From: Lineus longissimus
Lineage: Eukaryota; Nemertea; Pilidiophora; Heteronemertea; Lineidae
Assembly (NCBI RefSeq): GCF_910592395.1
Contig: NC_088315.1
Span: 3,660,501-3,724,500, forward strand
Direction of reading: 5' to 3'
Length of the DNA stretch: 64,000 nucleotides
Part shown: positions 10,967 to 23,900 of the stretch, piece by piece
Numbering within the stretch: the first letter of the stretch is position 1
Layout: each line of letters begins with the position of its first letter
Position numbers and translations under genes: made by a program
The notes under the pieces: model-generated
Database searches by the model: none
What the model saw: the letters and a program-made list of their open reading frames with translations, nothing else
Told to the model about the DNA's origin: nothing

Positions 10967-11257
10967 ACCGAGTCTTCTCGCTCACCAGCCCTATTAACGA
11001 AGAGCTCCCTATCAAGGCCTGAGCCTTCCTCATATTTCTATTTCATATAATAAATCAGATATATTTAACTAGAATACTTGATTAAATATCGTTTTTTACT
11101 TCATATTTCTAATATATTACCCAAAAAATATTAATTTTTAAGTCTGCAGTCGATGAATTTTAGCAGACGAAAAAGAATCTGACTGAATATTTTTGATGCG
11201 GGAAATTCAAACCCTTTCTGTGAAGTATACTAAAGCCTGAGGCACTCTAATTTGTAG

Positions 11258-11303
11258 TCTGAACCTTGGAGGAATTATACTTGTAATTCCTCCAAGTCTG
11301 AAC
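11258..11303. repeat. Perfect 13 bp hairpin flanked by 7 bp direct repeats
   Basis: Stem arms 11265-11277 (cttggaggaatta) and 11284-11296 (taattcctccaag) enclose a 6 base loop. The identical heptamer tctgaac lies directly on each side (11258-11264 and 11297-11303). The arrangement is that of a very small fold-back insertion with a target duplication. Confidence 0.7.
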
Positions 11304-12004
11304 ATACGAAATGTCATAAGCATTTAGATAGCTCAAAATCATGAGATCAGAATCAGATGCTGACCACTTGTCAGATCTAGTGACAGACTGACACCACTCT
11401 CATGACTCTGTCCACATCATGACATAGCATAGCCATAGGCTAGGCTAACATACCATGATACCATGGCATGACCCGTCCCATGCAATGTCATCGACATGTT
11501 GTACATGTTATGATGTCATGATGTCTGATAACTGGACTAAGCCAGATGCAGGACCCTATTGGCCTAATGCCTAATGATATTGCTCGATTGAAGAAGATAA
11601 GATCTGTGACTGGCTATCAGTATTAGCACATCTCTGTGTAATTGGATCAAGCATTCTTTTTACTCTTTCAGTCACTGTGTCACTCTTTCTCTTTATTTCC
11701 TGATTTCAAGGCCAGTCTAATAAATAAACGCTATTGATTGATTTCACAAACCAAGACAACTAACTAGGCCTACAGCATCGAAGATGGAGAAGACAACACA
11801 CAGGGTCATTTTTTCAAGACAACCTGGTGAGTTGTTCTGAAGCTAGTGAAATGAAGGACATCCAAGCTAGCCTATATATCCTCACATTGAGTGAGACAGA
11901 CCGGAGACCCTCATCTTTAAAGGTTTGCCCCAAGCAGACACTGACAAACCTTCCAATATAAAAACGTTTCATGATTTGTGTTAGAGACAGCAGATACTGC
12001 AACA

Positions 12005-12145
12005 ACCATACCATAACATGCTGCCACAACCAGACCTGATAATACAGCATATGCTGTCACAACCAGACCTGATAGACAGGAGGTGCTGGCACAACCAGAC
12101 CTGATGAGATTGCAGATACTGTCACAACCAGACCTCGCGAGATAA
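12005..12145. repeat. Minisatellite with cacaaccagacctgat core, four copies
   Basis: The core recurs at about 12024, 12057, 12090 and 12123, period about 33 bp. It ends shortly before the first M1AP exon and may lie in its 5' UTR or promoter. Confidence 0.75.
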
Positions 12146-12200
12146 CAAAAGCCGTTACATTGTTGACAATAATTGGTAAACATAATATTATAAATCAATT

Positions 12201-15200
12201 ATGCCAGATATTTGCAAATTGCTGAGAAGCAGTGTGGCAGGGTATGCCGATTTCATTATTACCATTTCGAAATTTTCAGCCCGAATAATGCTGGTTGACT
12301 TCTCTGCTCCATTTGATATGGATACGTGTCACACCCTGCAGCAGTCGGTTGGCCGGTTCTTCTGTCTAGCCTGCAATCTCTCAGGTCCCCCAAGAGCACC
12401 TTTTTTCGGGCTGTTTGCCCTGGGAAATTATCCTGAGGTAAGTGCCCTAGGAAATGTTGTAATGGTAATTATTGACTTCTCTGGGACTGCTTGGTCATGG
12501 TGTATCGCTGTATTCCTACCATTATCAGTGAACTGGTTTTTACACCGTTTCCATCTTACCTGGTGTACCAACTATGCAGCATCACTCAGTAACGCGTGGC
12601 AAATGGTTGTATTGTAACAATGTCTCTGGCAATACTCGGACTATTCTATGTGCTGGCTTTTGTAAAAAAAATGCCTATACTCAGGATGCCCATTAACTGC
12701 CGTCGTGATCTCTTCGAGCAATCACAACCTGTCTCAATCGAGTTTATCATCTTTTGTCGTCTATATCTTGCCCAGGCCATCCTACCACTGCAACCATCAA
12801 GGAACAACCTGCCAAGGCTCGAGTCTGCCCTAAATGAGCTGCAGATTCTGTTTAATAACTCACAGACCAAAATAAAGAAGAGTCGATGTCTTGGACAAGG
12901 ACTTCAAGAGGCAGTTGCACAGTATAAGAGACAGTCAAACAACCTTCTTCAAGTATGAATAATGAAAAATAATTATCTCATTGGCCAAAGACGGACTGAG
13001 TCACAAGGCAAATAATCCCAATTGGTGCCATACTGCAGTGGCAAACAAGAAGCATTTCGTTAGTGAGGGACTCCCAGACATAAGACAGGTTTTTTATCTG
13101 GTGCTTATGCTAGGGCAAGATATGTCCCTTGTCAGTAGCTTGTGGTGTTCATCAGCTCCATGATTGAGGTTTCTTAACACATTTTTGTTATCTTGAAACC
13201 CGTTTTTCAGAATGCTGGGTACTGGTGTCAATTGGAACTAATCATTGTGACCAGCCAGAATGGGACCAGCGTAGCCAAGCAAGCAGAGAAGGTAATCAAG
13301 ACATTGCAGTTGGATTCACTAAGGGTAAGAACGTTTCTGGTCCAGTTGGCGCTGCTGCCGAAGGTTGCCAAAACTCTGTAATATTTCTGACTGTCACCCA
13401 CTGATTAACCACTCCCTGCATTGCCGACGTAGCCGAATGCGCCGACCGCAACTACTTTATTTTTTCCTCTGTTGCTGGTCAGGTGGGGCTATTAGGGATA
13501 CAATACAGGCCTCGTGTTATAGGCCTACTTTAGCCCAAAGATAATTCTACGGAATTCCTTCTTCAAAAGATAATCCAAGCTGAATCCTCTCATTTTCAGA
13601 AAGTTCAGGTGCTTGTCCTACATCAGACCGACCAGCTGCGATTTGATGATGAGGAAGCCAGTGACAGTCAGTTAAGTGAAGGTTCCACTGAAGAGTTGGA
13701 GGGAATTGTCGATATACTTACTGTGATGAATGGTTAGTAGGGAGATTAGGAAATTGGGCCAAAATATCATAGAAGATATTTCACTATCTGTTCTGAGAAA
13801 ATGAGTTCCTGGGCTAATGTGCATGCTGTTGTCAATTTCTTGTTCTGCAAGGGCCAATGGACGGAATCACTGGGTGAAAGAGACATCTGAAATCGGGTCC
13901 AAAGGTCAAAATTGAAGCCAAAAACTCAGTCTGTGGAAATAACTGTTGCTAAGCAATGAGCGAAAAGTTATCAGCAAAACCAATTGAGTTGAAGAATACA
14001 TGTTCTTTGACCCCAGTCTGCAAAGACATGAAAGATGCTGGTGACCACTGATAACATAATGAAATTTATTTCTTCAAACAGACTCACTATCCCTTGAAAA
14101 CTTCTTCAAGACGTGGCTTCAGGACACGGGGACAGACAAGGAGCATCTTCACCTCTCAATGCCAAGACTAGCCCCCGATGGTGAAAATCTCCTACTCAAA
14201 TTTGATCTACACGAACGACTTATCAATCCTGCTCTGCTCTCTTGTGCAGCACAGTTTGTGAGTATCAGCTACGAAAAGACGTCCTTCTTATTGGATTTTT
14301 ATAGACGACGAAAACAGTTCATGAAACTGTTGTCTGCTTCAAATGGAATGATGCTGTTGTTGAGTACTGTTGAATTAACGAAGACACAAGTGTATCACAC
14401 TCCCTCAGTAAATGGAAAGTTCTTGGCTGACCTAATTATCTCTGTCGATGTCTTTTGTGCCAATGCCTTGGAAGGTGGATCTCACTTCTGGTGGGGAAAG
14501 TGTTGGGTCAGGATATAAGGGAGATAAATTATGCTTCCAAGGTATCTTTGAGTTCCCTGCTAAACATGACAGGTAAAGGGGACTCATCATTTATGTTATG
14601 AACTCCACCTACACATCTGAACAACTTGTGTTTTTAACCAGTGAAGGTATTGTCCCTTTGTCTTCAGTGTTTGCAGATTGATGGAGAGACAACAACGCGG
14701 ACAAATTTTGGTGGAAACAAGGCTACCATGACAGTCCCTGTCTACAAGATGAGAGCAGAGCAGCTGGTCCATGCAGACTCTATATGCGAGTCCACTCTGT
14801 TTGGTCAGGTATGGTACAGTGTGTTTCACAAAACTTGGGCCATAGAAGTGAAGAAGCTTTACTTGACACCTACATGCAGTGATCTGATATTATTTGACCC
14901 ACTGGTGATGAAGCGAAATGAATGAAAATGAGAATAGGTTTTATTTGACAATCTGATGTAATATAATTATGTAGCCCAATTTCAGCCTCTGGTGATGAAG
15001 CCAACCTCCTGTTGGAAGATGGACTGGGATGAACTGGAGACAAATCAGCATAACGTCTATGCTTTATGCCACCTACTGCAAGCAAAAGTGAGCAAAGCCA
15101 ATTTCTATTTATGTCATCAACCTTTCACCCTGGAAATATCTTTCAATCAGTTTAGTTCTTTTTAAAGATGTACGCCATTCGTTCATACATATTAACCACC

Positions 15201-16314
15201 GACTTGACTGGTTTAGCCAGTTAGTGCAACGGAGCAAGGGGGGTTCCATTTTAACAAAGCAATGTCTTTTGGAGTTTCAAGGACGGCAAAGTGTTTTTCA
15301 CTTTTATCCCTAAATTTCAGAACATGGTTCTCTTAGGAAGCCTGGAAGCTGAGCAACCCAACCAAGGGCCCTTATATTCGAAATCATCCTGCTCGAAACC
15401 AAGTGGTCACTTTATCCTAATGCCATCTCAAAGTTGTGCTTTGGTGGTGCGGTCGATTGCTGTGAGGGAACTTATTTTGCCATGTGAATTATCAACCATG
15501 AATGAAACACCAAATTCAGAGAGTTTGGATATTGTTTCTAGATCATTAGAACAGGTAAGCTAATGGCTTTTTTAGTGCTATTTTGCATCATTTCTTTTGT
15601 CCGACTGCAAGTTTTATTCTTAGTTAGAATTGTGGATACACTCTCTTTCGCCTCAAGAATGATGACAGTTTCAAAATGTTTCTTTGCAGTTGGTGGAGAA
15701 TGAGTCTTACAATCCCTTGTTGACAGATTCTGGCCTTTATGAATGTCTATCTCGCCCGCAAGGTAACAAACAGCAGAAAAGGAAACCTGTCACACAGGTA
15801 AATATCTGCACAACCCTGCCAACAGCTTGCGGGCCTGCTGTTGGTTTCTGGATGCACCACCCAAAGTCCATATTTTTCAGTTTGATGCACATTTCACAGA
15901 AAATTCATCATAAAGGACAATGTATAAAAAGCAACAGATAAGACTGTTACAATACTAAGACTTGGAAATGACTTGCTTCTCTCATGAGGGGTTAGGATGG
16001 ATTCAAAGGCAATAGGCTCAAAAATAAATTTAAGTCCCTCTCTGTGGCCATTTTCTCTTCTCTACAGTGGTGGCCTTCATGAAAGAAGAATAAGTAGAAG
16101 TTTGCAAAAGTGCAGCTTGTAACTTAATATTAACCATCACATTTTTTACAGCGACGAATTTTGACTTTTTTTGCAGGGAGGTCAAAAGACTAAGAAGAAT
16201 GATGTAACTCCAGACCCAAGCAACAGTCAACCTTCCACCAACCAAAAGCGCTTCAGACCATCCCTCGGAAAGATGGTATATGGAAACAAAGCCTCGTTCC
16301 CAACACAACTTTAG
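12201..16314 (+). CDS. M1AP: Meiosis 1 associated protein (M1AP) orthologue
   Basis: Ten exons join in frame: 12201 (or 12280)-12437, 12776-12952, 13211-13324, 13600-13732, 14082-14257, 14677-14808, 14986-15087, 15321-15554, 15690-15797, 16177-16314. M1AP in vertebrates is a germ-cell protein needed for meiotic recombination and male fertility, acting with ZMM-type factors. Diagnostic matches to the vertebrate family are FFCLACNLSGP (exon 1), VTSQNGTSVAKQ (exon 3), FDLHERLINPALL (exon 5), PTSCWKMDWDELETNQ (exon 7) and FILMPSQSC followed by AVRELILPCE (exon 8). The N-terminus is uncertain. An ATG at 12201 gives 516 aa, but a good acceptor (aattttcag, ending 12279) suggests that exon 1 as read is an internal exon starting at 12280, with an ATG at 12291 giving 486 aa. 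Vertebrate M1AP is about 530 aa. The basic tail after residue ~440 is not conserved. It converges with the P3H gene. Confidence 0.92.
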
Positions 16315-17901
16315 ATGAACACTTAAGAGTTCGATTTTCATCAGAAGGAGTAAAGTTACAGAGTTGAGGGAGGGCTAATCTTGAACTTAAATATCAGAAA
16401 ACACATTAAACTGTTCATATTCCACATTAAACTGTTCATATTCCACATTCAACATATGTATTATGTACTTTCATAAACACATCTTATTCATCAACATATT
16501 TTTCTCTTAACGAAATAAAAATGTATAGTATTATCGAGTTCATAGCATGTCCAACAAAACCTTTCAGCTTATCCACTTTCAAGATATCTAGACTCTACAG
16601 GCTGGTAATCAATATACCACAACGTCTGAACATTGCATACATCAAAAGTTTGGGAGTTTTATGACTTTATCAACTTAACTAGATCCTGAAAATATTTCGT
16701 CTTAGCCTATTGGTCTGTGTGTAAAAATAAGTGAAACAAGACAAAATTACCTTTTTAAGTAGTTTTTTTCTTAATAATCCAATATGTACAAATTATATGA
16801 CAAATATTGACACAAAACTAAGTTCATCACATATTAACACCGGCATCATTGGAAATATGTAGAGACTTCTAAATAAACATGCTAGATAACTTTGGCTGCA
16901 CCACAATACTGTAGTAGTGCCTGGAACAAGTGCAGGTAAGACATTTGAAAGTGCCTTATTCATGTTATCAAGAAATAAACGAGAGTACGACTTTCTTCCA
17001 GTTAAAAACTAAAACTAATACTAATCTACAAATGTAACCTGGAGTTGGCACCAAGGTCAGAAAAGCACCACAATTCATGAATTTGTTGGCTGTCCAATAT
17101 GAAGGACTCGAAGACAATAAACAAAATTTGTTCACAAAATCTTCCAGAGAGCTATTACATTAAGACATGTAACAGATAAAGTATATCAAAATAAAGAAAT
17201 AAACCGAATCTGCAACTCGGCTGAGAAGCATGCACCATCGTGATATGTAACACATTGATATTTTCATACCGACATGTTCTTCAAATGTCTTTCCACTATT
17301 AGTTCTGCTTATGTAGGGAAACACTGATATCAGCTACACAACGTCGAGTAGGGTTCGGACGGACGCACACACCCCGTATTTAATACCACCAGGGTTCAGA
17401 TGTACAGAACATTGAGTATTACCAGAACAGGTTTCGGATGCATCCCAACCTTTATCTAATTTGCATAAGATTTAAGGATCAAGCATCATTGCATAACACC
17501 AGAATATGCTGATAAAAGTAATTTACCACCTGGCAGTGTATAAACTTGGCGAGTATTTCTACAGTACAACATGTTTCTTACAATACGAAATATGACAATT
17601 AAATACCATCATATTAAAACACAGCTCATATAGTATAAATATCATCACGAACAAACCTGCATGGCCTTCAAACAAGTTTTGAGATTTTACATCCATTATA
17701 TGTGACCTGCTGTCAAAAATACACCCTTAGGATCATACTTCTAAGAAAGACATTGAGAGTTATTTGTATGAGCTTGTTGTACACAAAAAGTGATTTATCT
17801 GAAAACCCATCCCTACTGGTAGAATATGTTTTTTCCGTAACAAAGCTCACAGCATATGGAACCTTTCAGTACCACTGTAAATATGTAACCATTCAAATCC
17901 A
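16315..17901. other. Convergent 3' ends of M1AP and P3H
   Basis: No third gene is visible in this AT-rich stretch. It should hold the M1AP 3' UTR (plus) and the P3H 3' UTR (minus). Plus-strand AATAAA motifs occur at 16514, about 16872 and about 16973. A cattccacattaaactgtt-type 20 bp direct repeat is present near 16400-16445. Confidence 0.4.
16514..16519 (+). terminator. Candidate polyadenylation signal for M1AP
   Basis: AATAAA 200 bases after the M1AP stop codon; the nearest canonical signal on this strand. Confidence 0.4.
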
Positions 17902-20900
17902 CTATAACTCTCCACCATGATTCAGGCTAGGCCCTTCTTCACCGCGGTCTTTGCGAGACTCCTTTACGCCTTTATCCTGACTGGGCTCCCCACCGTCATC
18001 ATTCTTAGCAGGCCCTTCTGGTTTCTCCTCACCTTTTATACTGTTGAGGGTTTTTTTTGCCTGTGCATGCGCAACTTCTTGGTAGAATGGGTCCAACGTG
18101 TACCACATCGCAATTGCACACCGCCGTCCTTTCAAGACGGCCTTGACACCGTGTAAATCCCCAGCATTGAAGCCCACTACGCGTCCGCAAGCTGGCTTCA
18201 CTTCCGAAACGACTTTGAGTTGATTATCAGTGAAGATGAACTCTCCTCCCTCAAAATCGCCATTGAGATATAACAGAGCACTGAAACATGCAGAAGAATT
18301 TGTGTAATATTGCCCAGGGCTTTGTTTTCACAAAGATGGGAGTGCATGTTCACAAAAACCTGTGAAAATGTTGTGAACACACATTTTACTCCAGAAAAAG
18401 CTTCACCAATGCACAACTTCTTCACACAAAGACACAACATAAAACCTTTCTAAACATTTTTTATTAATATTTTCATTGAAAAAATAAACTGATCATTAAT
18501 GAAACAAATAGTCACCTGTAGTCTCTCTGGATGTAGGCAGGCAATTCTTTTCTACACGTCCCGTCCGGCTGTAGAAGGCAGTTATCAGAATGGACTGGGT
18601 GACTCAGGTCACTACGATTTTTGTTTTCGTCTGAAACATAAAACGACAGTCACTCTCAGCCTTTTCATGCAAATGAACTATCAAGATGACCATTTAACTT
18701 AAGAACAATTTGAATAATGTAGACTCACTACAAACATAACCAGAAACTGTTGTCATAGCAATGAGAAAATTACCAGGCAGCAATAAATTGTCATTTAAAA
18801 GGCCAAACTAATGATGAGTTATTTGACCATTTTGCCAGTGCAACGTTACAAGGCAAAGGGCATGAAATGGCATAACTCACAAAGTACAGAAAGCAGGCCA
18901 GAGGCAACTTGAGCCATACTCCCCCTGGTGTCAAACAAACAAGTTTATTACCATTAACAGCAGTCCGGCATACTAGATGCGTGAAGTCAAAATATAACGG
19001 TGTGTCTAATTTGAAGTAGTGCTCAGTAATTTCTTTGGCAAGCTCGCTGAGATTCATGTACATTCGCACAGCATCTGCATCAACAACATGCTCTTGAGCC
19101 AACTGAAAATTGAGAGGAAAAAAAATTGATTTTAGTATTCAAGTTTCAGCAACTAAGTTATCTTTCCTTGATTTACCAGCCTTGCTTATGGGCTCAAGAT
19201 GTAGCAATTCCACTAGCTTTTGGTAACTTTCAGATCCACGTAACTCAAACATATCGCTGATGAACTAGGATAGAATTTCACTAATTTTAAAAACAAAACT
19301 TCACAACCTAAAGTTTTTTAAAGTTCATCAAAACAAACTAGTTGGTTGGTATAAAATATTCCAACTTTTCCACGTCCCTACCTCCTTTTCAGAACAAGAA
19401 CTTGTGGATATGTTCAAGGCGTAAACAAGTGTAATGTGTTTACTTACAGATGAACAAGGAAGTGGGTTTTGGGTGGAGTAATACAGCAGACACCATACAA
19501 AGGATCTCTGGAGGCCTTAAGAGTTAGGACAGAGACTTCTTCATGAAATGCCATCCCTTAAGTTTGGATGGAAATCCATACATTCATGTGATGAGACAGT
19601 GTTGTCGCATGACAGACACAGCTTTTGTATACGTCATAGCAATGGTGCAATGTATGGTTCCATCAAATCTTAATGGATGCTGTTCTGACCCGGTCAAGAA
19701 ATAAAAGCAGAGGTTTGTGCACTAAATACTGAGCAAAAAAGAGGAATAAACTATACAAGTGAAACTATGAAAAACGGAGGTCATTTCAAACTATGGACAA
19801 TGATGTATGTGGAGTGATAGACTAGAAACAAGGAAGAAACTGGCAGAAACAGAGACAGTAAAAGGCAAATTTTAAAATTATCGAAGGTAGTTGGCAAAAT
19901 TAACTATGCAGATAACAAACTATCAGGGAGAGGGAAAGAAGACACAATAGTGGTGTTTACACTCTACACATTTGACCCAGTAAATAAAGAAGGGATCAGT
20001 ATTTGATCAAGTGGTCTAAATTTGCTTTTCTTCCACACTATTGATCTAATGGAGAAGAGTGCAAACAAATGACACAGCACCATCTGTCCCTGAACTCACT
20101 CAATAAATATTTACCCTGCTATTTCTGTCCACACCATGCAAAAGATTGGTCAGAAGCTAATGACAATGTTAAGTTTATTGATGATGGCCATAGCATGCAT
20201 CATCATGATTATCGACACCAAATCATTGCAAATGAAAAGGTTAAATGACAATGATTTTACACTGAAAGATTCAGGGCGATGCCTTTGAATACTTAGATGC
20301 TTTGGTTTAGGGCTGAAAAGTGGTGTAATAAGCACTCACAGGTGCAGTGGATTTCATGAAGGAGATAAGGATGTACTAAAAAAACCCATGCACATTCCAT
20401 GCCAGATGCAATGATATAACAAACCTGTGCTGCCCGGTCGACAGTCAAACCTTGAAAGGTCTCGTGAATTGTATGAGGGGACTGTTTCATATCTGGGCGC
20501 CGAATGGTACCCAAGTTACCCTCATGATAACCATCCCCAGTCGAACTGTGGCTCTGTCAAGTTAGGATAGGGCAAAATTAGATAGCGACACAGAAATAAG
20601 GACTCAATACATTATAAACTGTAGGCCTAATCAGGCAGTGATGTCTGCGGCGGGCTGCAGAAAAATGAAGCTTTGTTGATTAGTTAGGAGGAGAAACGAA
20701 AAGAGTTAAAACGAAGCAAATAAAAAATATCTTGAACCCATTTGACACAGTATATCAAATACGTGCCTGCGCTTTATACTTTGTTCATGTAGGCAAAAAG
20801 TTATCATTTTTGTTCTCAAGTCAGAGGAAAGCTCTCACAAGACCAACATAAATATCTTTTTGCCTAAAAGACTACCTTAAACGTGCCAAGCACTATCCCT

Positions 20901-23900
20901 AAAGCAGTACTATCGTTCAGACCTGACAATCTGACACCATAATATCTGCTCTTTATTGGCAAAAAGGGTCAAATTCGAGCCTGACTTGCTTGAAAAATTA
21001 CACAATCAACTTACCTTATGCACAAGCAGGATGAGTCACAAAGGCCCAGTACTTCAGTCTACTTCACAATGGCCATGAGATCTGCACACTTTAAGCAAGG
21101 GTGGGTCGTTGTTATAAGCAGACATTAAAGTACTGGGCCTTTGTAAAAGATTGGAACAAGGATAGCGCATAATTCTTAGCTGGAAGCATTTTCTATTTAG
21201 GTCTGCATTGAAGCATCATTGGCGGACCAATCCAAACATCTGGCATTCAACGAAGGTCTTTTGGTGCCCCTTAGTAACACAATACACTGATCGAGGTCCT
21301 TAACTTTTGGACTGTATTTCAAGAATGCAACTGTATTGACCAGCATGAACAAACAGGCAAGATCCTACAGTATACATTCACCACTACCCTCGTATCAAAA
21401 GATGTTAGTCCCGCATCTAAAGCAATGTTATAATACAAGACATCAATGAAGTTTACCTGCAACAAAGGATTATTTTTAAAGCCTTGAGCTTTCTTGTGGA
21501 GGCTTTGGGGTTTTTTCGACACTGTAGTTTGTTGTTGTTTGACAAGATTCAAGCTACTGTGCATTGAGCATTTTATTTGGCGATAACAAAACAGCAGATG
21601 ATTTTCTTGTTGCAGGCAAACCTCAGGCATAGACCACCAAAATAATTCCAAAAGTCTTGATACCTCTGCAGCGCGGCCCAAAGTTAAGCCTGCAAAGAAC
21701 TCATTTTCTGTAAAAACAGTTTCGTTCTCATCTATAATATAACCATCATCGGGTCTGGCAGCTTTCTGAAAATAACCAGTACATCACAAAATTAGTCTTG
21801 AAACAGTACATAAAGGTGCAGGGCAAGTTACTGCCAGTCGTCAATACTGAAAAGTTATAATTTATAGTATCATACAAACAAGGTATATGAAGATAAAGGA
21901 CCCACACAAACGGTTGGTTGTATGATTTCAGGAAAATTTCAGATAAGGTTCAAAATTCTCACACAGAAGTAAGTCTTTCTTACCTGGGCAAGTTTGACTA
22001 GCATGTCACACTGTTTATTATCCGCCAACCCATCCGCAACAAACCTCTCCTCCCCGTGAAGGTCCTCCGGTTTTAACGACACTGATATCCCACGACTCCG
22101 ATAGAATTCCATCATACCGTCGCTATAATGAGTATTCTTAGGGGTACTCTGCAAATACTCATATTCCCGTAACTGATACTCGGCTTTCATGACAGCAATA
22201 TCTCGCAAGTCTTTTTCCATTGTCATGGCCATGCTCATAACGCAACGTGATCCATTTGTGATCGCATGGACGTTGTGGACATTTTTCTTTGGCGAGTGTA
22301 AGACAAATTTTCCGCAGCTTGGATTTACCACTTTCTGAAAAATTTTACATTGAAAATTACATGATTGTGCACTAGAGTTAATGTGGATTTCAATGCATGC
22401 ATAATGGACTATTTTATATCTAAAAACTAAAAAAAAAAGAAATTCTCCTCGTTTTTTTTTCACCTGAGTTTTGTGGCTTTTATGCCTGTGTACATACTGT
22501 TAGTCTAATGAACTTTCTTTCTTAAATTTTCACATAAAATGGAGGCTCAAGTACACACTTCCATACTCTACTCACTCTTAACCAAAATAAAATATTTGTA
22601 CCTTAATTCCTCCACCAGGAATGAAATAATCCACTGTCCCTCCAACATGCTGGTCATTGAGATATACCACACCACTGAAAAAGAATCATGACAAATATTT
22701 ACTTGATTTGTCCATGAAGATTCGAGAATTTGATACATTTTGAAAGAAAAGGTAAAATAACACATGCAAAATACCACAAAACCTTGGCATAAAAACAGAC
22801 ATCCAGTCCAACAAAGATTTACATGTGCAGAGTATTGACTTACTGATAGTCGACCCCGTCCCACGATCCTTCGCTCTGGCACAGACCATCTTCCTGGAGA
22901 AAACACACTTCCTCAAGCTTCTCAATGGGAAGAGTGTCGGGTATGGCTGAAATCATACATAAGATCAATCTTCAGTCATCTTTTGAACCTTAGCAAGATT
23001 AAAATAATGTATCCAAAGAATGTGATTATTATTTCATTGTGTACACAATGAATGCAAGCTTTGACACAAAAAGTTTCACTTAAAGTACATGTACGACATG
23101 ACTGTTCTATAAAAGTGCAAACTGTTTTGAATGGGTGCCAAAACAATAGGTATTTTATATGGCAGACCTATGCAGTACCATGACTAAAACTACTATTACC
23201 ATGAAAACAGTACGATATTATAACTAATATAAGTTCTTACCATTATATATTTTTCGACACAACAGTCGCAGATCTCTGAAATACAGATTTTTGTCCGTCA
23301 GGTTGTAGTAATTTTCAGCAATGTCTTTCACAAGATGAGCTGTGTTCAGATAAAGTTCTACAGCCTTTTTCTTCAGTTTCCCGATCTTTAAAACATCCGT
23401 CGCTCGGTCAGCTCGAATAAATTGGATGATCTCTCGTGGGAAGCTTATAGGATATGGCTTATTTCGGAGATGTTCCCGCTCGCCCTCCCTGGCAAAGCCA
23501 CCAATCTGAAAAGTAATTTTTAGAGTTTTATGATAGTATCTACCAAGTCAGACAGACCAAAGACATGTATGTGAGATTTGTTTTGTTTGTAAAAGCTAAG
23601 AAGACAAAACGATTACTTCCTGAAAACTTTTTTAATTTAGTGCATAGAGGCCAGATAGTTGAATAACAATGAATGAAGTCCTACTGTAACTCACCATTGC
23701 AGCATCAATAAGCTCCCCGCATTCAGTCTCTTTGAGTAAGTCATCCCCCATGAGGCGTTCATTTTCATCCAATCGGTCTGTTATCGTTACTCCCTGCTCC
23801 TTGGTCAAGTAGTCCATAAAGCCCTCAAAGCCACCGTTGCCATTTTTATACCTGGCTCCATTGCCGTTTCCATCCCCGAGAAAAGCTCTACCGAGGTTGT

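Larger units (their letters stand above)
9698..11990. other. Intergenic region upstream of M1AP
   Basis: No supported exon. A GC-richer stretch (10100-10450) holds a CRE-like palindrome at about 10395-10409 (tgacgcgacgtca) and could be a promoter, perhaps for M1AP. A ~31 bp segment (aactgccatgatggcatcat...) is directly repeated at about 10811 and 10916. A C18 run lies at 10949-10966. A perfect hairpin flanked by direct repeats is at 11258-11303, listed separately. Confidence 0.4.

Noticed and set aside
20425-21765. Constitutive inclusion of both P3H alternative exons in one mRNA
   Set aside because: Frame-compatible (1,031 aa) but would insert a second copy of a core fold segment in the catalytic domain; the single-exon versions align without gaps.
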